Assembly (NCBI GenBank): GCA_949358305.1
Contig: OX442315.1
Location: 28,236,427 to 28,300,426, forward strand
Length of the DNA: 64,000 nt
Source: Strigamia acuminata
Taxonomy: Eukaryota; Arthropoda; Chilopoda; Geophilomorpha; Linotaeniidae
Reading direction: 5' to 3'
The notes below the pieces were generated by a model. The model had not been told where the DNA came from and searched no databases. It saw nothing but the letters and a program-made list of their open reading frames with translations. Both the position numbers and the translations under genes were made by a program. Shown here one piece after another: positions 36,166-45,580 of this stretch (positions within the stretch are counted from its first letter, which is position 1; the number at the start of each line of letters is the position of its first letter).

Positions 36166-36298
36166 TTTATCAATGTCCTCGAAAGAAGTTAAATTTACAG
36201 AAGTCTTTTATTGTACAGAAAAATAGAGACAATGTCCACCAGACGTTCTAATCATCCGTCAATCACAAGTAAGACTGATGGACCCTTCCATTCTGTAT

Positions 36299-36394
36299 CC
36301 AATCAGCTCAGAGATGGTCATCATCCGAGGCTATATAAATCCGTCAAACGTAAGGAATTAATCGTTTACCATCGAAGTGCTACTTACATCCAAA
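36299..36394 (+). promoter_or_regulatory. CCAAT/TATA promoter of SGT1-like copy D
   Basis: CCAATCAGCTCA at 36299-36310 and CTATATAAATCCG at 36331-36343, about 60 bp before the start codon. The block from the CCAAT box to the ATG is nearly identical upstream of copy F (39419-39514) and similar for copies B, G and H. Confidence 0.65.
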
Positions 36395-37366
36395 ATGAGA
36401 ACGCCACAAGCCTGTTTCTCGAATGGCAACTATGCTTTTCACAAAGGAAACTACGATGAGGCAATTATTTTTTATACAGAAGCCATTAGCATGGACTCAG
36501 AGGAAGCGAATTATTATAAAAATCGAGCAACGGCATACTTAAAACTGAGAAAATTTGAAGAGGCTAAATCTGATGCAACTAAAGCCATAGAATTAGGGTC
36601 GGATGAACTTAGGTTATGGCTCTACAAAGGGGCTGCGTGCATTCAACTGAACAATTATGAAGAAGCACATAAGGTATTCTTGGATGCAAAGTCATTACAC
36701 GCTCGGACCGACAGAACTGAAGCAAGTTTTAACGTCTGGTTAGATTACTCCGCAACTAAACTACGTGAAATTGTGAAATCTAGATGGAAACAAAGCAATG
36801 TTTATGTGATTGTTACTATCCCGTTAAAATATGCGAAGATAGAGGACGTTACTATATCGTTTAACAGTAAAACTTTGCGATGCAAAGTCCAGGATAGAGA
36901 TAGACGAGTTATTTACGAATTAAACATTAATTTGGCTCATGGAATTAAGGTTGAACGCTGCTCGTGTATAGTTGGGCCTTCGATTCAGATTAGAATAGAA
37001 AAATTAGTATACAACATGTGGGAAACGTTGGATAACCGACAAAGAAATATTAATACACCAAGTTTACCGTCAACGTCAAAGGCTTGTCTCTTTGATTGGT
37101 GTTGTTGTCCGACAAACCAGTTATTTGACATGAATGTCATTGGCTACAATGACAATACCAGTGTTGATAAAATTGAGGTACCTTCCGTCTCTTCCGAAGT
37201 TGAAGAAACTGAATTAAAACGAGCATTGTCGATACGTGAATTTTCGAAAGAAGAAGAAACTGAATTCGCGGCAGCAATAGATGAGTTCATGAAATTGTTT
37301 TATCTTACCACACCAGAAGAACTTATCAGTTTTTTGTTGAATCTGACTGGTGAGAGCAAAGAGTAA
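36395..37366 (+). CDS. SGT1-like TPR-CS protein, copy D
   Basis: Intronless, 323 aa. Three TPR hairpins at about 5-115 (ACFSNGNYAFHKGNYDEAII, NYYKNRATAYLKLRKFEEA, LWLYKGAACIQLNNYEEAHK) are followed by a CS domain at about 130-220 (SRWKQSNVYVIVTIPLKYAK, VTISFNSKTLRC, MWETLDNRQRNINTP) and a diverged acidic tail ending TTPEELISFLLNL. Compared with SUGT1 it keeps TPR and CS but only a trace of SGS. Promoter with CCAAT and TATA boxes; intact frame. It is most similar to copy F, including the shared start context CATCCAAAATGA. Lack of introns in a genome of intron-rich genes suggests that the founder was a retrocopy. The role is inferred: HSP90-linked co-chaperone. Confidence 0.8.
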   Translation: MRTPQACFSNGNYAFHKGNYDEAIIFYTEAISMDSEEANYYKNRATAYLKLRKFEEAKSDATKAIELGSDELRLWLYKGAACIQLNNYEEAHKVFLDAKSLHARTDRTEASFNVWLDYSATKLREIVKSRWKQSNVYVIVTIPLKYAKIEDVTISFNSKTLRCKVQDRDRRVIYELNINLAHGIKVERCSCIVGPSIQIRIEKLVYNMWETLDNRQRNINTPSLPSTSKACLFDWCCCPTNQLFDMNVIGYNDNTSVDKIEVPSVSSEVEETELKRALSIREFSKEEETEFAAAIDEFMKLFYLTTPEELISFLLNLTGESKE

Positions 37367-37760
37367 CTTGTAATTCTGAGAAGCAAAACTCCTGATTGAA
37401 AGCAATGGATACCGTACTAGGGACGGAATGTTTGTTATTGTTAATTGTGGTTTAGAATATAATTTTTTTTTCTCAAAATGTTAATTTAATTTTGTTGTTG
37501 TGTAATTGTGCAAAAAATTTAACTAATCTGCCTTGTTTGAAAACTCGTTTATTTGTACAAATATATTGTAATATTTGTTAATTTTATATTCATTTTTGTA
37601 ATTTAGAAAATTTATCTGTGCATTAAAAAAAACTAGTAAAAATTGACTGTCAAATAGAAACTTATTTTGGTATTTTTGAATACTAAAAAACTCTAAAGAC
37701 AAAACTTTCAGTTTCTTAGCTCAGAGTTCCATAAATTCCAACTTTGCAATAATTTATAAA

Positions 37761-37870
37761 TGGATTTAGAATCGCTGAATATTTCTCTCAAATTATCTTG
37801 CTAATTTATTTAAAAAAAGAGATGTTTTCGACAATGCCATTTCTCAAGGTTATGCAAAACATGTTGTCCA
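37761..37870 (+). pseudogene. G6PD exon 5 relic
   Basis: GAATATTTCTCTCAAATTAT, CTTGCTAATTTATTTAAAA and GCAAAACATGTTGTCC follow the exon 5 pattern seen in the other relics. Not coding. Confidence 0.55.
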
Positions 37871-38066
37871 GGCCAATTTACAGAAAGCTTTTATTTTGCA
37901 GAAGAATTGAGACAAACGTCCACCAGGCGTACTAATCACCCACCAATTATAAGAAAGACTTCTAGACGTTTCACCCAATTAGCTCAAAAGTCGTCATCGT
38001 GTGAAACTGTACAAAATCGATTCTGTCAAATTAAGAGTTAAATCATTTTCCGGAGAAGTGCTTATA

Positions 38067-38978
38067 ATGGCATCCGCAAAAGTGTCGTCGTTCGAGCATT
38101 ACAGTAAAGGCAACGAAGCTTTCCTCTTGGAAAAATATGAAGAGGCGCTTTCTTTGTACACAAAAGCCATTGAAATGGACCCCATGAAACTGATTTATTA
38201 TAGAAATCGAGCACATGCGAACTTAAAACTGAAAAATTATGCAACGGTCGTATCTGATGCAAATGAAGTCTTAGCAGTTGATGTACTAAGAGAACCTGAA
38301 ATATACCTGTGGAAAGGAATTGCGTTGTTTCAATTGGGTAATTACGAAGAAGCGGTAGAAGTATTTGTGAAAGGAAATTCATTAGAAGATGCGAACAAAG
38401 AAAATTTTGACCTCTGGTTGGATCAGTGCGCAATCGAACGACAAGAACTTAAGGACACAAAGACTACTATGATTAGACACGAATGGTATCAAACTGAAAT
38501 TTATGTGACGATATTTATTCTGGTTAAAAATGCGAAGCTGGATCAAGTTTCTGTAAAATTTGACAGTAAAAGTATGCAATGCAAAGTAAAAGAAGAAAGT
38601 GAACGTGATGATTACATTCTGCACATTAATTTGGCGCATAAAATTAATCCTGCAAACAGCAGATGGAGAATTGGTCCTTCGATGATTGAGATTCAAATGC
38701 AAAAATTAGAAAGCGTACTGTGGGAAACATTACGAGGACCGAAACAAAATATTAATACATCGTTTCTTGAGTCTTTGGCTAGTCCGACAGACGAGAATTG
38801 GATCATGGTTCCCAGTGGTTGTCCGAAGGATGAAGATATTGATAAATTAGTAGCAGAAACTGATGAATTCATTCAAGAGCTTCATACTGAAAGCTTGGAA
38901 GAAATGAGAGAAAAAATGGACCAATTTTTGATCAACTCTGGAGTATCGAAAGCGAAAAGTTATTCGCAGAACATTTGA
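38067..38978 (+). CDS. SGT1-like TPR-CS protein, copy E
   Basis: Intronless, 303 aa from the ATG at 38067; an upstream in-frame ATG at 38001 would add 22 residues but lies where the paralogues have 5' UTR. TPR region: HYSKGNEAFLLEKYEEALSL, YYRNRAHANLKLKNYATV, LWKGIALFQLGNYEEAVEVF. The CS domain opens with HEWYQTEIYVTIFILVKNAK, the copy closest to SUGT1 (WYQTE is shared), and ends VLWETLRGPKQNINT. The tail FIQELHTESLEEMREKMDQF aligns with the SGS segment of SUGT1 around FQQIY..DEVKRAMNKSF, so this copy best shows SGT1 descent. The TATA position reads TGTACAAA, as in copy A. The pseudogene at 41.1 kb is its close duplicate. Confidence 0.82.
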   Translation: MASAKVSSFEHYSKGNEAFLLEKYEEALSLYTKAIEMDPMKLIYYRNRAHANLKLKNYATVVSDANEVLAVDVLREPEIYLWKGIALFQLGNYEEAVEVFVKGNSLEDANKENFDLWLDQCAIERQELKDTKTTMIRHEWYQTEIYVTIFILVKNAKLDQVSVKFDSKSMQCKVKEESERDDYILHINLAHKINPANSRWRIGPSMIEIQMQKLESVLWETLRGPKQNINTSFLESLASPTDENWIMVPSGCPKDEDIDKLVAETDEFIQELHTESLEEMREKMDQFLINSGVSKAKSYSQNI

Positions 38979-39324
38979 CTGAATGCATTGGAAGTCATGG
39001 AGTGGAACGCCTGATGGTTCTTGTGAAATTTAATTTAAAATTTGATTTGTTTTCTGTTCTAAAAATATTTAGTTTGTTTTGTATACTTCTGAAAAAAAAT
39101 ATCATGGAAATTTAAATAACCTGTTGTCTGTTTATAATTTCTAATCGTATCTAAGCTTACATCTCTTGTTATTTGTAAAATCTATTTCTTTGCATTCAAA
39201 AGCTAGTAAAATTTTGTTATTATTTATTTTGGAATTTTTAGACACCAGAAAACTCTAATACAGAACTTTTATTTAGTTTCTCACTTTAGTTTTCAATATT
39301 ATAGAATACATTACATCAAGTATT

Positions 39325-39395
39325 AAATAAATTAATGATGGCCCCGAAGTAAAATAAAAAATAATAATTTACAATATTTTATGTGTATGGATTAA
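39325..39395 (+). pseudogene. G6PD exon 4 border relic (minimal)
   Basis: GGCCCCGAAGTAAAATAAAA resembles the exon 4 donor region found in the other relics; the rest is too degraded to align by eye. Confidence 0.4.
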
Positions 39396-39418
39396 AATAG
39401 TACGTTTCCATCCTGTAC

Positions 39419-39514
39419 CCAATCAGCTCACAGATGGTCATCATCCGAAGCTATATAAATCCGTCAAACATAATTATTTCATCGTTTACCATCGAAGTGC
39501 GAATTATATCCAAA
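39419..39514 (+). promoter_or_regulatory. CCAAT/TATA promoter of SGT1-like copy F
   Basis: CCAATCAGCTCACAGATGG from 39419 and CTATATAAATCCG from 39451; nearly identical to the copy D promoter. Confidence 0.65.
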
Positions 39515-40471
39515 ATGATAACGGCACAAGCGTGTCTAGTGAATGGCAACTATGCTTATTACATGGAAAACTATAATGAGGCAATTATTTTTTTTACACA
39601 AGCCATTAGAATGGACTCTGAGCAAGCGAATTATTATGAAAATCGGGCAACGACATACTTTCAATTAGGAAAACATGAAGAGGCCCAATCTGATGCAACT
39701 AAAGCCATAGAATTAGGGTCGGAAGAACTTAGGTTATGGCTTTACAAAGCGGCTTTCTGCACTCAACAGAAGAATTTTAAAGAAGCACGTGAGGTACTCT
39801 TGGTTGCAAAAGCATTACTCGGTGGGAGCGACAAGATTGAAGAATGTTTAAACACCTGGGTGGATTTCGCCGAAATTAAACAATTTGAAAATTGGAGTTA
39901 TAATTGGGAAGAAAACAAAATTAATGTGTTTATTACTATCCCGTTAAGACATGCAAAGCGAGAGGAAGTTTCTATATCATTTGACAGTAAAAGTTTGCGA
40001 TACAAAGTCCAGGATAAGGATAAACGGGTTGTTTACGAAATAAGCATTAATTTGGCTAATAAAATTAATGTTGAACGCTGCTCGTTTATAATTGGTTCTT
40101 CGATTCAGATTACAATGGAAAAATTAGTGCACGAAATGTGGAAAACATTGGAAGAACGAGGACAAGAAAATATTAATACACCAACGGTTTTTCCGCCAAC
40201 GTCAACGGCTAGTAACTATGTTTGGTATTCCCATCTGATGGACGAGAATTCATGGCGTTCTAAACCTAAACAAACCGAATTAGAAATAGTAGGCAAAATA
40301 GATGTACCTTTCAAATTTGAAAAAACTGAATTAAAACCAACATTGCAAAAATTTACGGAAGAAAACGAAACGAAATTCGCGGTATCAATAGATAAGTTCA
40401 TGAAAAACTATTCTTTAACCAGACCGGAAGAAATTCTCTCTTTTTTGTTGAGTGTGTATCCTGACTCCTGA
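39515..40471 (+). CDS. SGT1-like TPR-CS protein, copy F
   Basis: Intronless, 318 aa. TPR hairpins (ACLVNGNYAYYMENYNEAII, YYENRATTYFQLGKHEEAQS, LWLYKAAFCTQQKNFKEARE) are followed by a CS domain (YNWEENKINVFITIPLRHAK, VSISFDSKSLRYKVQDKDKR, MWKTLEERGQENINTPT) and a charged tail ending YSLTRPEEILSFLLSVY. The start codon context and promoter match copy D. The 3' UTR holds GTTACTAGGGGCGGAATGTG, the sequence to which truncated copies B and H are fused. Copy H at 42.7-44.0 kb is its closest relative. Frame intact, so probably functional. Confidence 0.8.
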   Translation: MITAQACLVNGNYAYYMENYNEAIIFFTQAIRMDSEQANYYENRATTYFQLGKHEEAQSDATKAIELGSEELRLWLYKAAFCTQQKNFKEAREVLLVAKALLGGSDKIEECLNTWVDFAEIKQFENWSYNWEENKINVFITIPLRHAKREEVSISFDSKSLRYKVQDKDKRVVYEISINLANKINVERCSFIIGSSIQITMEKLVHEMWKTLEERGQENINTPTVFPPTSTASNYVWYSHLMDENSWRSKPKQTELEIVGKIDVPFKFEKTELKPTLQKFTEENETKFAVSIDKFMKNYSLTRPEEILSFLLSVYPDS

Positions 40472-40820
40472 GAAGCAAAACTCCTGATGGAAAGCAGTGG
40501 ATATACGTTACTAGGGGCGGAATGTGTGTTATTGTGAATTGTGGTTAAGAATATAATTTTTTTCTTTCTCAAAATGTTAATTTAATTTTGTTCTTCTGTA
40601 ATTGTGCAAAAAATGTAACTAAGCTGCCTTGTTTGAAAATTCGTTAATTTGATATTCATTTTTGTTATTTAGAAAATTTATTAAAAAAACTAGTAAAAAT
40701 TTACTGTCAAATAGAAACTTTTATTTTGATATTTCTGAATACTAAAGTACTGGAAGACCTAACTTTCAGTTTCTTAGCTTAGAGTTCAAGGTTAGAGAAT
40801 AAATTCCAACTTTACAATAA

Positions 40821-40891
40821 TTTGGAATCGCCGAATATTTCTCTCAAATTATCTTGCTAATTTATTCAAAAACACACGCAAAACATGTTGT
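40821..40891 (+). pseudogene. G6PD exon 5 relic
   Basis: TTTGGAATCGCCGAATATTT, CTTGCTAATTTATTCAAAA and CGCAAAACATGTTGTCC match the exon 5 pattern of the other relics. Not coding. Confidence 0.5.
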
Positions 40892-41098
40892 CCAGATCAA
40901 TCTACTGAAACATTTTATTTTTTAGAAGAATTGAAACAAACGTCCACCAGGTGTTCTAATCACCCACCAATCACACGAAAGACTCCTAGACGTTTCCATT
41001 CTGCACCCGATTAGCTCACAAGTGGTCATCATGCGTGACTATATAAATCCGATTCTACCCAATTGTCAGAGTTAATCACTTCACACCGTAGTGCTGTA

Positions 41099-41727
41099 AT
41101 GGCATCCAAAAAGATATCGTCGTTCGAACTCTTCTGTGATGGAACCAAAGCTTTCTTCTTGGAAAAATATGAAGAAGCGCTTTCTTTTTACACAGAAGCC
41201 ATTGAAATGGACCCTATGGAACTGATTCATTATAGAAGTCGAGCACATGCGAACTTAAAACTAAAAAATTATCACGAGGCCATATCTGATGCAAATGAAG
41301 TCTTAGCAGTACATGCATTAAGAGATCCTGAAATATACCTGTGAAAAGGAATTGCGTTGTTTCAATTGGGTAATTACAAAGAAGCGGTAGAAGTATTGAT
41401 GACAGGAAATTCAGTACATGGTGCGAACAAAGAAATTTTTGACCTCTGGTTGCATCAGTGCGCAATCAAACTACTAAAAATTAAGAACACAAAAATTCTT
41501 AACAGTACGACGGTTAGAAACGAATAGTATCAAACTAAAATCTATGTGACCGTATTTATTCAAGTTAAAAATGCAAAGCTGGATCAAGTTTCTATAAAAT
41601 TTGACAGTAAAAGTGTGCAATGCCAAGTAAAATTCAAGAGCTTCGTACTGAAAGCTTTGAAGAACTGAGGAAAGAAATGGGCCAATTTTTGATCAACTCT
41701 GGAGTACCGAAAGCGAAAAGTTATTAA
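41099..41727 (+). pseudogene. SGT1-like copy G, nonsense and internal deletion
   Basis: Closely similar to copy E (start MASKKISSFELFCDG, ALSFYTEAIEMDPMELIHY). The Trp codon TGG of copy E (in IYLWKGIALF) is TGA here at 41342-41344. Further frame breaks follow. About 280 bp spanning the end of the CS domain and the linker are deleted, so AAGTAAAA joins directly to TTCAAGAGCTTC of the tail. A TATA box (ATATAAATCC at 41041) remains upstream. Non-functional beyond 81 residues. Confidence 0.85.
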
Positions 41728-42052
41728 CCGAACATTTGACGGAATGCATTGGAAGCCATGGAATGGAACGCCTGATGGTTCTTGTGAAATTTAATTGAAA
41801 ATTTGATTTGTTTTCTGTTCTGAAAATATTTAGTTTGTTTTGTATACTTCTGCAAAAAAAATATTATGGAAATTTAAATAACCTGTTGTGGGTTCACAGA
41901 CCAACGATGATCTATAATTCATAATACTGTGGTAATACCTTTTTATTCAATTTTGAAAATTTGCTTCTGATTAAGCAGTGTACAGTTTGTGCAAATTTTT
42001 TTTGTCCGGTGTGTGTAACTGCGAAAATTTTTATTAGTTTTATACAAATGCC

Positions 42053-42547
42053 ATTTTCAAGGTTATTCACTTGCTAACTTCTAAACCAATCAGGTTAGGG
42101 CAAAACTTTCAATTACAAAGTTGTAGAGCATCATCAAATTAGTACTATCTAACTTATCTTAGTCATCTTAAGTTAAATGTTTTCTTTTTAAAAAGGAGAC
42201 AAATCAGCTAAAATAAAGCCAGCCATTGTGACAAAACTTAAATTTCTGTTAGAAAAATACTGAATTACTTAATTAATCGTATTCAAATGTGCATTATTAT
42301 GCAAGCAAGCAAGAAAAACCACTGCCTTTTTTTAATGCCTCAATAATTATTTTATCACAAGAATGAAAAATTTCACTTTGCTGATTTTTTTCTGATTTGT
42401 CTCTTTTTTAAAAAGAAAACATTTAACTTAAGATGACTAAGATAAATTGGATAGTACTAATTTGATGGTGCTCTACAACTTTGTAATTGACTTTTTTGCT
42501 CTAACCTGATTGGTTTAGAAGTTAGCAAGTGAATAACCTTGAAAATA
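42053..42547. mobile_element. Foldback MITE with ~140-bp inverted repeats
   Basis: The left arm (about 42053-42190) and right arm (about 42405-42547) are reverse complements with few differences. Shared segments include ATTTTCAAGGTTATTCACTT, GCTAACTTCTAAACCAATCA, AACTTATCTTAGTCATCTTA and TTTAAAAAGGAGACA-type ends. The loop of about 210 bp is AT-rich. No ORF. It lies between pseudogenes G and H. A larger element may surround it (41890-42670), since that DNA also has no array homology. Confidence 0.8.
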
Positions 42548-42800
42548 GCCTTCAAGGTCAAATTTGATGACACCAATGGATTGCGCTCACCCAACTTCCT
42601 ATACAATCGCTTCATCAAAGTTGGCCTAGATGCAATTGCCCAGGAAATATTTGCGGGGAACAGACTTTTCTTCCACCCTGTATAAAGCCGTCAAACGTAC
42701 GGATTTAATCGTTTACCATCGCAGTGCTAATTATATCCAAAATGATAACGGCACAACCGTGTTTCGTGAATGGCAACTATGCTTATTACATGGAAAACTA

Positions 42801-43649
42801 GGTGTAGGACGACATTTGCGATCGCCAAATTTGCGATCGTGAAAATTGGTGTCAAAATTGCGTCGTTCTGAATTTGCGACGAATTAAAAAATTTGCGACG
42901 AATTAAAAAAAATAAAAAAATAAAATAAAGTAAGGAATGATCGCACATTTGCGATGGACCACATTTGCGATGGTTCAAAATTTGTGACGTCCCAAATTTG
43001 CGACGTATTAAAAATGATCCCAAATTTGCGACACGTTTAAGCTTCGTTTCTGCCGTATCATTGTTTCTGCCGTATCATTGTTGCTGCCGTATCATTGTTG
43101 CATTTGCATTTGCCTTTACCGCTGTTGCACCGTGATCGTTTCCTATCGTTTTTGGCGTCGACCTCGTAATTGTTTCCTAGGTAAATATTCGGAATTTGGT
43201 ATTTGGTAAATGGCAGTGTTTACGATTAAGTCATTATGACGAAAACAAGACACAAACATAAACAACTTTTCACTCGTTTTGAAAGAATTTTCATAACTTT
43301 TTACTCATTTTGAAAGATTTTTCACAACTTTTTGCTCGTTTTGAATGATTTTCACAACTTTTAAATCGTCTTGAATGATTTTCACAACTTTTAAATCGTT
43401 TTGAATGATTTTTCACAACTTTTAAATCGTTTTGAATGATTTTTCACAACTTTTAAATCGTTTTGAATGATTTTTCACAACTTTTAAATCGTTTTGAATG
43501 ATTTTTCACAACTTTTAAATCGTTTTGAATGATTTTTCACAACTTTTTACATTGTATCGGGAATTCTAAGTTGTTTGTGTTTGTTTATACCCATCATCAT
43601 GACGTCATTCGTAAACTTTTCTATTTAATAAATTATTCAGTGCACCACT
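42801..43649. mobile_element. 849-bp insertion with AAAACTA target duplication
   Basis: AAAACTA stands on both sides (42794-42800 and 43650-43656), and copy F has it once, giving an empty-site comparison. The insert starts GGTGTAGGACGACATTTGCG and ends ATTCAGTGCACCACT. The left third is rich in AATTTGCGACG/ATTTGCGATGG motifs, the middle has three GCCGTATCATTGTT units (about 43049-43100), then a minisatellite. There is no transposase ORF. A 7- or 8-bp duplication suggests a hAT-like non-autonomous element, but the terminal repeats are poor. Confidence 0.75.
43263..43548. repeat. 31-bp minisatellite
   Basis: About nine tandem copies of a unit like TTTTCACAACTTTTAAATCG followed by TTTTGAATGAT. 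The last five or six copies are almost identical; the first three are more divergent (ACTCGTTTTGAAAG variants). It lies inside the insertion in copy H. Confidence 0.85.
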
Positions 43650-44212
43650 AAAACTATAATGAGGAAATTATTTTTTTTACACAAGCCATTAGAATGGACT
43701 CTGAGCAAGCGAATTATTATGAAAATCGGGCAACGACATACTTTCAACTAGGAAAATGTGAAGAGGCCAAATCTGATGCAACTAAAGCCATAGAATTAGG
43801 GTCGGTAGAACTTAGGTTATGGCTCTACGAAGCGGCTGCCAGCATTCAACAGAAGAATTTTAAAGAAGCACATGAGGTACTCTTGGATGCAAAAACAGTA
43901 CACGATGGGACCGACAAGACTGAAGAATGTTTAAACACCTGGTTGGATTACGCCGAAGCTAAACAACGTGAAATTTGGATATATTTCCTGGAAAGAAAAC
44001 GATATTAATGTGTTTATTGCTAGGGACGGAATGTGTATTATTGTGAATTGTGGTTAAGAATATAATTTTTTTTCTTTTTCAAAATGTTAATTTAATTTTG
44101 TTGTTGTGTAATTGTGCAAAAAATTTAACTAAGCTGCCTTGTTTGAAAACTCGATGATTTGTTTATAATTTATTTGTTTATTTGTTCGCGCGTACGAATC
44201 GTGTGACGCAAC

Positions 44213-44715
44213 ATGGACGCAAAATTCCCCAACCTGCCTTTGGCGAAGATAGATAAAACGAATGGATACAGCAGTGATTTACACAATCTAGGGTTTCATA
44301 TGACATCTCAACCGATTCTGTTGACAAACAACAAGAAACCAAAATATTTCCTATATCTGTTACAAGTGAAAGTGGAAAACCACAATCTAATGGACCACAA
44401 ACAAAGCCATACACTCTTCCAAAACATGAGTACAGTAACACCTTACCCGTTACACATGACAAATTAAGTGAACCTGGGAATAGAAAGAGCATGCAGTACT
44501 TAGAAGACGTTGGTATTCAACAGCCGGAGCCCAAACCTAAGACGAGACCACCAAAACAGCGCATAGCCAGCTACAGAAATAATGCCTACAAACCATCGCA
44601 GAATGATACATCAGATTTAGACTGTAGTGTACCAAGTCTTAGAAATGGAAGAAATCTCAGCTCAAGCTTGTCTTCCGACACTGCAACTAGTTATTCCAAA
44701 AGTACTTTTGTGTAG
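44213..44715 (+). pseudogene. Unrecognised coding-like stretch with a frameshift
   Basis: An ATG frame at 44213 (MDAKFPNLPLAKIDKTNGYS) stops making sense near 44280. A second frame, open from just after a TGA at about 44275 to a stop at 44713-44715, gives a Ser/Pro/Lys-rich sequence (VTSESGKPQSNGPQTKPYTL, QQPEPKPKTRPPKQRIASYR, SSSLSSDTATSYSKSTFV). One frameshift would join them into a ~165-aa intronless protein. It looks like a recent processed copy of a disordered protein, or a gene with an unrecognised small intron. I do not recognise the family. Confidence 0.35.
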
Positions 44716-45377
44716 AAAACTAGAACACGGTGTGCAGATGGATGGGAAAACATACAAATCAAAATCACACATATCAGCCTCCAAGTCTTTTTATACGAAT
44801 TATTAAGTTTTTTACTCTCAAATGGTTTTTACTATTACAACAACTGTGAAATTGTGCTTTTGTGTAATGATTCAAAAACGTTACTGCGCGCATTTGTATA
44901 CTGTCCCTTTGCTTCTCTATGGAATCCTTCATTTTTTCATCCAACCGGTCTGAATCTCTAAACATTTAAACAACCATTTCCACCCACACATTTTTCGAAA
45001 AAATATTCCTCGCCAAAAGATGAGTCAAGGCTTGCAACCCACTCTCCAGCGGCCGTAGTCATCTTTGAGCAGACGACACACGATTTTCAAACTCAATTCA
45101 GATGAGAATATCGTCCAATTTACAGGGCTAAAACCCACCATAAAAAAAATTGAATTCTGAACCAGGAACATATTGGGCAACAGCGTGTCCGACAACAGCA
45201 CCGGTCATCGCCTAAACACGACATTTCTCCGCTCACAGGCGACGCAGTTATCCTATTTAACAATACTTTCGGTATTTTTTTAAATTTTCTTTCTCAAACG
45301 ATGGAATAACTGTGGCGACAGTTTTCCGTCTACATGACGTTACCGCCAGGTGAAACGTCTCATCCGCGTATTGGCGC

Positions 45378-45435
45378 CGACCAATCAGGATCGAGCGCAT
45401 AAGATATATAAAGTGTATATTATTTTGTAAAACAG
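45378..45435 (+). promoter_or_regulatory. CCAAT/TATA promoter of the double-retropepsin gene
   Basis: GACCAATCAGG at about 45379-45389 and GATATATAAAG at about 45403-45413, some 170 bp before the start codon. The CCAAT-TATA arrangement is like that of the SGT1-like array but with tighter spacing. Confidence 0.6.
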
Positions 45436-45580
45436 TATCTTGCAACAATCAACAATCATCTGCAGTCGAGTTGTATCATTTCCTATCGGCGCATAATTCA
45501 AGATTTGGAACCGGAACAACGATCAAGAAAGTTAAAACGTTTTTGACGAAGATCGAAAATCCACGAAGCAAACAAAAATT

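Larger units (their letters stand above)
42676..44008 (+). pseudogene. SGT1-like copy H, split by an insertion and lacking CS
   Basis: A 5' part (TATA-like TGTATAAAGCC, ATG at 42742, frame to about 42800) and a 3' part (43650-44008) are both highly similar to copy F. Between them lies an 849-bp insertion in the first TPR helix pair. The 3' part keeps the TPRs (YYENRATTYFQLGKCEEAKS, LWLYEAAASIQQKNFKEAHE) but then ends at YFLERKRY, with the same CS-deleting junction as copy B. It is doubly disabled. Confidence 0.85.
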
